A stretch of 5,101 bases of DNA, taken from assembly GCA_030618905.1 (NCBI GenBank), contig JAUXCL010000183.1, positions 1-5,101 on the forward strand, given 5' to 3'. This DNA comes from Bacteroidales bacterium (GTDB lineage Bacteria > Bacteroidota > Bacteroidia > Bacteroidales > B18-G4). The notes under the pieces were generated by a model. The model ran no database searches. It was not told the DNA's origin and saw only the letters and a program-made list of their open reading frames with translations. Of the stretch, positions 1 to 5,101 are shown in pieces. Position numbers and translations under genes: made by a program. The first letter of the stretch is position 1; each line of letters opens with the position of its first letter.

Positions 1-22
1 ATGAATTAACGAGTTATTGATA

Positions 23-39
23 GCGCCCTGTAGGGGCGC
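23..39. repeat. GC-rich perfect palindrome downstream of the amidohydrolase gene
   Basis: The arms GCGCCC (23-28) and GGGCGC (34-39) are perfectly complementary around a 5-nt loop, TGTAG. The element is much richer in GC than its AT-rich surroundings. It lies past the 3' end of the minus-strand amidohydrolase gene. No T-run follows the hairpin on either strand, so it does not look like a standard intrinsic terminator. The T-run on the minus strand (47-43) lies before the hairpin in the direction of transcription. It could be a dispersed REP-like palindrome or a transcript-end stabilising hairpin. The inverted repeat is seen directly; its role is unknown. Confidence 0.45.
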
Positions 40-72
40 GATAAAAAGAATCCGGTTCCTGCTCAGGTTCCA

Positions 73-87
73 TGCCTGCCTGCCGGC
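73..87. repeat. TGCC-rich motif, possible half of a dispersed palindrome
   Basis: The stretch TGCCTGCCTGCCGGC contains three TGCC units ending in the palindromic core GCCGGC, 7 bp from the stop codon of the amidohydrolase gene. A complete mirrored arm is absent, so any larger palindrome would be truncated here. The motif is seen directly; that it is a remnant of a genome-wide repeat is only a guess. Confidence 0.2.
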
Positions 88-94
88 TTCGGTA

Positions 95-1738
95 CTACTC
101 AACAGAGTACACCATCTCCCCGCCAACAAACGTCATCAGCACCTTCGTGTCAGGAATCTTCTGCTCCGGTATTATCATGATATCCTGATCCAGGATGACG
201 AAATCTGCGTATTTTCCGGGTTCAAGGCTGCCTTTTTCATTTTCCTCAAAATTGCCTTTGGCAGCCCAGATGGTCATGGATTGCAGGGTTTCTTCCCTGC
301 TCAGGGCGTTTTCCATCTGAAATCCTTCTTCCGGATAACCCTGAAGGTCTTTCCTTGTCACCGATGCATAGAATGTATATATGGGATTGATGTTTTCAAT
401 AGGGAAATCCGTACCATTGGGTAACCATCCATTGGTATTCAACAACTGTTTGTAAGCATAAGCCCCTTTAAGCCTTTCTGATCCTACTCTTTCATCAGCC
501 CAATACATGTCAGAGGTGGCATGCGTGGCTTGTATTGAAGGGATGATGGAGTAATCAGCGTATTTTTGAAAATCATCAGGGTGAACAATCTGTGAATGCT
601 CGATCCGCCAGCGCCGGTCATTAGGCCCTTTCAGATACTCAGCATACAGATTAAGGACCATCCTTACTGCCGAATCACCTATCGCGTGGGTACTTACCTG
701 AAAACCACGCTGAATCGCCAAATCGCAAATGTTACGGTAATAATCCATATCATACATTATCAGTCCACTATTGCCCGGATCATCGCTATAGGGCTCCAGC
801 AAACAAGCTCCCCTGGATCCAAGCGCCCCGTCAGCATATAGTTTAAAACCATTTACATGAAGTCTGTCCGTCCTGTAAATGCCTTCTCTAATAAAAGCAT
901 CATAGTTTTGTTTGCCGGGACTGATCCAGCAGTTCATCCTCATCTTCAACAGATTATCTTTATGCAATGAATCTATTACTTCAATCACTTCAATATCCAG
1001 GCCGGCATCAACAACACTTGTAAGCCCAAGAGCAAAACAGTTCTTTTCGGCGATCAGCAAGGCTTCTTTTTGCATTTGGATATCGGCAGCCGGAATGCAG
1101 GCTGTAACAGGATTGATTGCGTTATCAATCAAAATACCGGTAGGTTCCCCATTCTTAACCTTAACTTCGCCACCCTGTATTTTTGTATCTGCAGTAATAC
1201 CGGCTCTTTTCATTGCTTCGCTGTTGACCAGGACTGCATGACCATCGATCCGGGTAAGGATCACCGGTGTATTAGGAAAAAGCTCATCAAGTCTGTCTTT
1301 AGCAGGAAATGATTTAAGCTCCCAATCGTTTTGATCCCATCCCCTACCCTCAAGCCACCCTGATGGATGAGCCACATGATGCTTGAGTAAGATATCCAGG
1401 ATTTCTTCGAAAGATCCGGTACCCGTAAGATCAGCTTTTTTGATTTTGGTGATGCCATAACTGTAGAAGTGACAATGGGCATCAATGAATCCGGGGAATA
1501 ATGGTTTCCCTTTGCAATCAATGATTTCAGTCACCTGATACTGATCCAGGATGGCTTTATCGCTACCGATGGCCAGGATCAAGCCATCTTTAATTGCCAT
1601 TGCTTCATGAATAGTTAACCCTTCATCAACAGAGTAGATCCGGGCATTGTGAACAATAAGGTCTGCTTGTCTGTTCATGGTATTACACGACATCATGAAT
1701 GTAATAATTGATAATAAAATGATGTAAATATTTCTCAT
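95..1738 (-). CDS. YtcJ-like amidohydrolase (Amidohydro_3 family), predicted lipoprotein
   Basis: This 547-aa protein is a metal-dependent hydrolase of the amidohydrolase superfamily (COG1574/YtcJ type), a group that cleaves amide or ester-like C-N bonds; the substrate cannot be read from sequence. Residues 1-18 form a hydrophobic signal ending in FMMSC, a weak lipobox with Cys18, so export and lipid anchoring are likely. Visible family motifs are the metal-binding HxH (H88, H90 in DAHCH), RxDGHAVLVNS (163-173), K299 in GFKLYADGALGSRG, H351 in THAIGD, H381 in RIEHSQ and the catalytic-type D444 in NGTDFP. The C-terminal GSLEPGKYADFVILD (503-517) is the usual returning beta-sandwich segment. 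Length is normal and the gene is intact. An in-frame start 174 bp upstream at 1912 is open, but that extension would mask the signal peptide, run past the predicted promoter and overlap the divergent gene, so the start at 1738 is preferred. Family is confident; substrate and anchoring are inferred. Confidence 0.93.
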   Translation of the reverse strand: MRNIYIILLSIITFMMSCNTMNRQADLIVHNARIYSVDEGLTIHEAMAIKDGLILAIGSDKAILDQYQVTEIIDCKGKPLFPGFIDAHCHFYSYGITKIKKADLTGTGSFEEILDILLKHHVAHPSGWLEGRGWDQNDWELKSFPAKDRLDELFPNTPVILTRIDGHAVLVNSEAMKRAGITADTKIQGGEVKVKNGEPTGILIDNAINPVTACIPAADIQMQKEALLIAEKNCFALGLTSVVDAGLDIEVIEVIDSLHKDNLLKMRMNCWISPGKQNYDAFIREGIYRTDRLHVNGFKLYADGALGSRGACLLEPYSDDPGNSGLIMYDMDYYRNICDLAIQRGFQVSTHAIGDSAVRMVLNLYAEYLKGPNDRRWRIEHSQIVHPDDFQKYADYSIIPSIQATHATSDMYWADERVGSERLKGAYAYKQLLNTNGWLPNGTDFPIENINPIYTFYASVTRKDLQGYPEEGFQMENALSREETLQSMTIWAAKGNFEENEKGSLEPGKYADFVILDQDIMIIPEQKIPDTKVLMTFVGGEMVYSVE

Positions 1739-1761
1739 TGGTAAGCATGCTTGTGTATATA

Positions 1762-1769
1762 CAAATGTA
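1762..1769 (-). promoter_or_regulatory. Predicted Bacteroidota -7 element for the amidohydrolase gene
   Basis: Read on the minus strand this is TACATTTG, an exact match to the Bacteroidota sigma-A -7 consensus TAnnTTTG. A five-T tract (1793-1789) lies 19 nt upstream, at about the right distance for the -33 element, though it lacks the expected G. Initiation a few bases downstream would give a leader of roughly 20 nt before the ATG at 1738. This supports that start over the longer one. No Shine-Dalgarno sequence is present. Confidence 0.5.
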
Positions 1770-1829
1770 CGATTTTCAATCGCTGAGGAAAAATATTTTT
1801 CAATTAGGCCATTTATCAATTGATTTTTA

Positions 1830-1837
1830 TAAATTTG
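1830..1837 (+). promoter_or_regulatory. Predicted Bacteroidota -7 element for the DUF6580-like gene
   Basis: TAAATTTG matches TAnnTTTG exactly and lies 25 nt before the ATG at 1863. No good TTG-type -33 element is seen at the usual 19-21 nt spacing; the nearest TTG (1820-1822) is too close. The site sits about 60 bp from the divergent amidohydrolase promoter. AT-rich DNA can produce such matches by chance, so confidence is moderate. Confidence 0.42.
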
Positions 1838-1862
1838 TTTCTCGATAATCAACCTGAATAAC

Positions 1863-2417
1863 ATGAAAAACTCAAGCATTAAACCAAGATTAGTCTTTAT
1901 TGTCACGGTCATTCTTTTCGGTGCCTTTATGCGTTTGATTCCTCACTGGCCAAACTTTACCCCCATTGCTGCCATGGCACTTTTTGGAGGGGCATATCTT
2001 GGAAGAAGGTTTCTGGCATACGCCATTCCAATTTTAGCTTTGCTGCTCAGCGACATGATCATCGGTTTTCATGACTCCATGCTTGCTGTGTATATGGCAT
2101 TTGCGATCACCGTGACTATAGGCTTGCTTATCAGCCAAAAGGTCAGTGCCGGGAAAGTGTTGTTGGCCTCGGTAAGTTCTTCTGTTATCTTCTTTATGGT
2201 CACCAACTTTGCGGCCTGGATGGGGAACCCCATTTATCCACAGAACTTTATAGGTCTGGCGGAAGCATATGTTGCCGGACTGGTATTCTTTAATGATGGC
2301 TCCTATGGCATCTCTTTCTTTATGAATGAGTTATTGGGAGGATTATTTTACAATACCATATTCTTCGGAGCCTTCTATTTTGCCAGATTAAGGTTTCCTG
2401 TGCTGGCAAAAGCCTGA
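1863..2417 (+). CDS. DUF6580-like polytopic membrane protein
   Basis: This 184-aa, strongly hydrophobic protein has about six or seven membrane segments, near residues 10-26, 34-47, 50-68, 72-91, 99-120, 130-145 and 155-175. Recognisable family-type motifs are R24-L-I-P-H28, the NFTP turn (31-34) followed by AAMALFGGAYLG (36-47), S63-D64 after the third helix, VTNFAAWM (113-120) and the YP-x-x-x-x-GL-x-x-A-Y-V-A segment (125-138). I recognise these as typical of DUF6580, a family of unknown function. Its size and compact helix bundle recall substrate-binding S components of ECF vitamin transporters, but no ECF ATPase or T component is in the window, so that link is inference. The start at 1863 is preferred because it includes the first helix and lies just downstream of a promoter match. 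It is transcribed divergently from the amidohydrolase and separated from the mutL operon by its own promoter region. Confidence 0.85.
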   Translation: MKNSSIKPRLVFIVTVILFGAFMRLIPHWPNFTPIAAMALFGGAYLGRRFLAYAIPILALLLSDMIIGFHDSMLAVYMAFAITVTIGLLISQKVSAGKVLLASVSSSVIFFMVTNFAAWMGNPIYPQNFIGLAEAYVAGLVFFNDGSYGISFFMNELLGGLFYNTIFFGAFYFARLRFPVLAKA

Positions 2418-2423
2418 TCAGGC
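2412..2423 (+). terminator. Weak terminator candidate at the end of the DUF6580-like gene
   Basis: GCCTGATCAGGC is a perfect 12-bp palindrome that spans the TGA stop codon and could form a 4-bp stem with a GATC loop. T-rich sequence follows, including a five-T run near 2436-2440, but not immediately after the stem. The short stem and delayed T-run make efficient intrinsic termination doubtful. Confidence 0.2.
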
Positions 2424-2478
2424 ATTATTCAATTCGTTTTTCATCCTTTTCCTTTCAGCAAAATATGAAAATAATCAG

Positions 2479-2486
2479 TATTTTTG
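2479..2486 (+). promoter_or_regulatory. Predicted Bacteroidota -7 element for the small protein-mutL-rhomboid operon
   Basis: TATTTTTG matches TAnnTTTG exactly, in an AT-rich stretch 15 nt before the ATG at 2502. Initiation a few bases downstream would leave a very short leader of about 10 nt. A clear -33 TTG is not seen; TTTC at 2453-2456 is the nearest candidate. The element includes the TTG at 2484, which argues against that codon as a translation start. Confidence 0.48.
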
Positions 2487-2501
2487 CACAAAAGCCTTGC
2501 C

Positions 2502-2816
2502 ATGAGAATCGTTTTCTTTAAACGGCCACAACCAAAGCAATTTGATTATAAACCCCTCTACTATGATGAGCAAAAAGAGGAGATGGAGAAGAGAATGCAA
2601 AGGATCAGACAGGCTGGAGAAGAAAGGAGCGATGAAGATATTAAACATGACCTGAAGTATGAAATTGAACGTAATTGGCGGAGAAAAAAACAAGGTGGCC
2701 TTCAAAAGGTGAATACAATCCGCTTCCTGGTTTATTTTGCCTTCGCCCTGTTAATGATATACTTCATTTTTTTCACTGATTTTATCAATAAGTTTTTATC
2801 CTATTTTGTGAAATGA
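2502..2816 (+). CDS. Small single-pass membrane protein encoded directly upstream of mutL
   Basis: This predicted 104-aa protein has an N-terminal motif, FFKRPQPKQFDYKPLYYD (5-22), rich in Lys, Pro and aromatics. It is followed by a highly charged, probably helical or coiled-coil stretch (about 23-66), then RRKK and one membrane helix (about 74-95) near the C-terminus. Positive-inside logic places the charged N-terminal part in the cytoplasm, giving a tail-anchored layout. I recall similar short proteins next to mutL in Bacteroidota genomes, sometimes labelled as riboflavin synthase beta subunit; nothing here supports that enzyme function. The ATG at 2502 is preferred over an in-frame TTG at 2484, which falls inside the predicted promoter element. 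The stop overlaps the mutL start (ATGA at 2813-2816), implying translational coupling. It is very likely a real gene; its function is unknown. Confidence 0.82.
   Translation: MRIVFFKRPQPKQFDYKPLYYDEQKEEMEKRMQRIRQAGEERSDEDIKHDLKYEIERNWRRKKQGGLQKVNTIRFLVYFAFALLMIYFIFFTDFINKFLSYFVK
2813..2816 (+). other. ATGA stop/start overlap coupling the small gene to mutL
   Basis: The mutL ATG (2813-2815) and the TGA of the preceding gene (2814-2816) share bases. No Shine-Dalgarno sequence precedes mutL; the upstream bases are ATTTTGTGAA. Ribosomes finishing the small gene could therefore restart on mutL, which would tie MutL output to translation of the small membrane protein. The overlap is seen directly; the coupling is inferred. 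Confidence 0.7.
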
Positions 2817-4645
2817 AATCTGATATTATCCGTCTGCTACCGGATGCTGTCGCTAATCAGATTGCAGCCGGTGAGGTTATTCAACGCCCCGCATCAGCAC
2901 TTAAAGAGTTGCTTGAAAATGCTATTGACGCCGGTGCGACGGATATCAAAATTTGGGTTAAAGATGCTGGAAAAACACTCATACAGGTTTCTGATAACGG
3001 TTGCGGGATGTCGGCTAATGATGCAAAATTGAGCTTTGAAAGGCATGCCACCTCCAAAATTCATGAAGCCAAAGACTTGTTTGCCATCCGTACCCTTGGT
3101 TTCCGGGGAGAAGCATTAGCTTCTATCGCGGCCATTGCACAGGTGGAATTGAAAACAAAAAGGATCAGGGATGAGTTGGGGACTGCCATAAATATTGAAG
3201 GATCAAAGATAAAGGAACAATCAGAAGTCAGCTGTCCTGATGGCAGCAATATAGCCGTGAAAAACCTGTTTTTCAATGTGCCGGCCAGGAGAAATTTCTT
3301 AAAATCTGATTCAGCAGAGCTACGCCATATCCTTGAGGAATTTAACCGTGTTGCCCTGGTCAACCCAAAAATATCCTTCACCCTTCAGCACAATGCAAAA
3401 ATATTGTTCCAGTTGAAGGGCGTATCATTGAAAGAAAGGCTCATTGCAATTTTTGGTTCTTTATACAAGGAAAGATTAATCCCGGTCGAACATAAAACCA
3501 GGGAAGTCTCTATCTCAGGTTTTATTGGCAAGCCTGAATTTGCGAAGAGGACCAAGGGAGAACAATACTTTTTTGCCAATGGGCGATTCATCAAGCACGC
3601 TTATCTACATCATTCTGTAGATAATGCTTTCCAGGAACTTTTGCCAAAAGATACTTATCCTTCATATTTTATCTTCCTGGATTTGGATCCAAAAACCATT
3701 GATATAAATATCCACCCCACAAAAACAGAAGTCAATTTTCAGAATAACCAGATCATTTATGTGACTTTACGTGCTGCGATAAAGCAATCACTGGGAAAAT
3801 CTAACATCACCCCTTCCATTGATTTTGAATCAGAACAAAGCCTTGATTTGAATCCCCCAAAGCAGGGAGAGCCCATCAAAAATCCTTTCTACCGTGAAGA
3901 ATCTGATTTTAACCCCTTCGATAATGACCGGTATGCTTCATTCAGTAAGGATAGAAAACAACAGAAGACCAAACTGGATAATTGGGAACGGCTATATGAA
4001 GTCCCATGGCCTGGCGAAAACGATGAAAATGCAGCTCAGCAAAAATTGAGTGAAATCAGCGGGGAACCATCGGAAGAATCTGGACCTAAGATCATCTGCC
4101 AGGTTAATAATCGATTTATCTTAACCAGGGCCAATGAGGGATTGATGATAATTAACCAGCAAAAAGCCCATGAAAGAATTTTATATGAGCGTTATATCGA
4201 AATTCTGAACAACAGGCAATCGATCTCCCAACAGGAACTTTTCCCACAAAATGTTACATTTGCTCCCTCTGATGCAGAGATCATCAAAGAAATCAAAGAT
4301 GATCTGAAAATATTAGGGTTCGAAATAAACCATTTGGGCAAAAATACGTTCATTGTTAATGGCACTCCATCTGAAATTCCCAGCAGGGATGTCCAGGAAT
4401 TGCTGGAGAACATGCTTGAGAATTATAAGCGTAACCTGGTGATCCTGAACCTGGACAGCACCATCAACCTGGCCAGGTCAATGGCTTTTAATATGGCTGT
4501 CAGAACTGGAAAAGCCCTTCGTTATGAGGAAATGGAAAAGTTGATTGATGAATTGTTTTCATGCAATGTACATAATGTCTCACCCAGTGGGAAGAGAATC
4601 ATTGCCATGATCACAATTGAGGAAATAGATAAAATGTTTAAATAA
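2813..4645 (+). CDS. mutL: DNA mismatch repair protein MutL, endonuclease motif degenerate
   Basis: MutL (610 aa) is the ATP-dependent dimer that couples mismatch recognition by MutS to strand removal. The N-terminal GHKL ATPase is complete: NQIAAGEVIQRP (15-26), catalytic-type E32 and N36 in KELLENAIDAGAT, DNGCGM (61-66), RHATSKI (77-83), GFRGEALASI (96-105), NVPARRNFLKS (155-165) and the IHPTKTEV segment with K304 (300-307). A polar, low-conservation linker covers about 330-425. The C-terminal dimerisation domain starts near CQVNNRFIL (429-437). Where endonuclease MutLs have DQHA(x)2E(x)4E, this protein has NQQK with E454 and E459 kept, so the metal-binding Asp and His are gone. The later ACK and CPHGRP motifs are replaced by AFN (558-560) and SPSGKR (590-595). 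QQELFP (473-478) fits the beta-clamp-binding pattern. The gene starts within the upstream stop (ATGA) and ends 12 bp before the rhomboid gene. Confidence 0.97.
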   Translation: MKSDIIRLLPDAVANQIAAGEVIQRPASALKELLENAIDAGATDIKIWVKDAGKTLIQVSDNGCGMSANDAKLSFERHATSKIHEAKDLFAIRTLGFRGEALASIAAIAQVELKTKRIRDELGTAINIEGSKIKEQSEVSCPDGSNIAVKNLFFNVPARRNFLKSDSAELRHILEEFNRVALVNPKISFTLQHNAKILFQLKGVSLKERLIAIFGSLYKERLIPVEHKTREVSISGFIGKPEFAKRTKGEQYFFANGRFIKHAYLHHSVDNAFQELLPKDTYPSYFIFLDLDPKTIDINIHPTKTEVNFQNNQIIYVTLRAAIKQSLGKSNITPSIDFESEQSLDLNPPKQGEPIKNPFYREESDFNPFDNDRYASFSKDRKQQKTKLDNWERLYEVPWPGENDENAAQQKLSEISGEPSEESGPKIICQVNNRFILTRANEGLMIINQQKAHERILYERYIEILNNRQSISQQELFPQNVTFAPSDAEIIKEIKDDLKILGFEINHLGKNTFIVNGTPSEIPSRDVQELLENMLENYKRNLVILNLDSTINLARSMAFNMAVRTGKALRYEEMEKLIDELFSCNVHNVSPSGKRIIAMITIEEIDKMFK

Positions 4646-4657
4646 GTTTATGCACTG

Positions 4658-5101
4658 ATGCAACAATTCAGACCGAGAGGATTTCGCATATTACCCCCTG
4701 TAGTAAAAAACCTGCTGATCATCAATGGCTTGTTTTTTTTGGCAACCGTTGCCTTCAGCAGCTTTATTGATCTGGCCGATATTCTTGGCCTGCACTATTT
4801 CGGTGCGGAAAAATTCAAACCATACCAGGTCATCACTTACATGTTTATGCATGGCAGCATCTCCCACATATTATTCAATATGTTTGCCCTGTGGATGTTC
4901 GGCTATGTCCTGGAAAACGTTTGGGGGCCTAAGCGATTCCTCATCTATTACCTGATTACAGGTATTGGTGCATCATTTATACATTACCTGGTATTTTATT
5001 TTGTAGAAGCCAGGCCTGTTATGGGTGCCGTCGACCAGTTCCTGGCCATGCCAAGTATTGATGGCCTGCGCGGAATCCTTGACAACCCTGATATATTCAG
5101 G
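4658..5101 (+). CDS. Rhomboid family intramembrane serine protease (3' part beyond the window)
   Basis: The first 148 codons of an open frame run off the window edge. The protein matches the N-terminal half of rhomboid proteases, which cut membrane proteins inside the lipid bilayer. A short basic N-terminus precedes a first helix (about 18-38). The next conserved region is H65-G-S-I-S-H70-I-L-F-N74-M-F-A-L-W-M-F-G; H65, H70 and N74 have the spacing of H145, H150 and N154 in E. coli GlpG, where N154 helps form the oxyanion hole. A further helix spans about 92-116, followed by a long polar loop from 117 that is still open at the edge. The catalytic GxSG serine and the later histidine would lie downstream, so activity cannot be confirmed. 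An ATG at 4650 meets a stop after two codons; the ATG at 4658, 12 bp after mutL, is the start. Co-transcription with mutL is likely. Confidence 0.92.
   Translation, partial: MQQFRPRGFRILPPVVKNLLIINGLFFLATVAFSSFIDLADILGLHYFGAEKFKPYQVITYMFMHGSISHILFNMFALWMFGYVLENVWGPKRFLIYYLITGIGASFIHYLVFYFVEARPVMGAVDQFLAMPSIDGLRGILDNPDIFR

Noticed and set aside
43..67. Minus-strand T-run (47-43) after a CCTG-AG-CAGG hairpin (67-58) as an intrinsic terminator for the amidohydrolase gene
   Set aside because: The stem is only 4 bp and about 10 nt separate it from the T-run, too weak to call.
54..71. Direct repeat GGTTCC at 54-59 and 66-71
   Set aside because: Two 6-mers 12 bp apart are easily expected by chance and have no further structure.
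17..424. Plus-strand open frame of 135 codons
   Set aside because: It lies almost wholly antisense to the amidohydrolase gene, runs through the palindrome and has no recognisable protein features.
596..1312. Three plus-strand open frames within the amidohydrolase region (596-841, 912-1241, 1070-1312)
   Set aside because: They are antisense to a gene with full family motifs, and two of them overlap each other. No independent coding signal was seen.
1739..1912. In-frame N-terminal extension of the amidohydrolase to a start at 1912
   Set aside because: It would bury the signal peptide and lipobox, read through a promoter match and overlap the start of the divergent membrane-protein gene. The extension shows no domain-like sequence.
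2484..2501. TTG start adding six residues to the small protein
   Set aside because: The TTG lies inside the predicted -7 element, so it would probably not be transcribed; the ATG at 2502 fits better.
2475..2705. Minus-strand open frame rich in hydrophobic residues
   Set aside because: It is antisense to the small gene upstream of mutL. Its hydrophobicity is explained by the reverse complement of Lys- and Glu-rich codons.
4725..4955. Plus-strand open frame of 76 codons near the right edge
   Set aside because: It is in a different frame from the rhomboid gene, whose open frame covers the same bases with clear family motifs.

Overview
The window looks like a stretch of ordinary chromosome from a member of the Bacteroidota. 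Three things suggest this. There are no Shine-Dalgarno sequences before any start codon. Three upstream regions carry exact matches to the Bacteroidota -7 promoter element TAnnTTTG. The proteins also have the character of that phylum: a MutL without the endonuclease motif, followed directly by a rhomboid protease, and a YtcJ-type amidohydrolase with a lipoprotein signal. The phylum is inferred from these features, not from a database search. No mobile element, CRISPR array, tRNA or rRNA was seen.

Layout. Bases 1-94 are a short non-coding tail with a GC-rich palindrome (23-39) and a TGCC-repeat motif (73-87). Bases 95-1738 (minus strand) encode a 547-aa metal-dependent amidohydrolase of the YtcJ/Amidohydro_3 family, predicted to be lipid-anchored. 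A 124-bp divergent intergenic region (1739-1862) holds one predicted promoter for each direction. Bases 1863-2417 (plus) encode a 184-aa polytopic membrane protein resembling the DUF6580 family. A short gap (2418-2501) contains a small palindrome and a third promoter. From there a plus-strand operon runs to the window edge: a 104-aa single-pass membrane protein (2502-2816), mutL (2813-4645, overlapping the previous stop by ATGA), and a rhomboid protease (4658 to the edge, truncated before its catalytic serine).

How the genes relate. The amidohydrolase and the DUF6580-like protein are divergently transcribed and have no evident shared pathway. The small protein, mutL and the rhomboid gene are close enough to be co-transcribed, and the first two are probably translationally coupled. 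The most informative observation is that MutL keeps a complete GHKL ATPase and a probable beta-clamp-binding motif but has lost the metal ligands of the MutL endonuclease. It should therefore act as a matchmaker and not as the nicking enzyme. I found no convincing evidence of a wholly new system.
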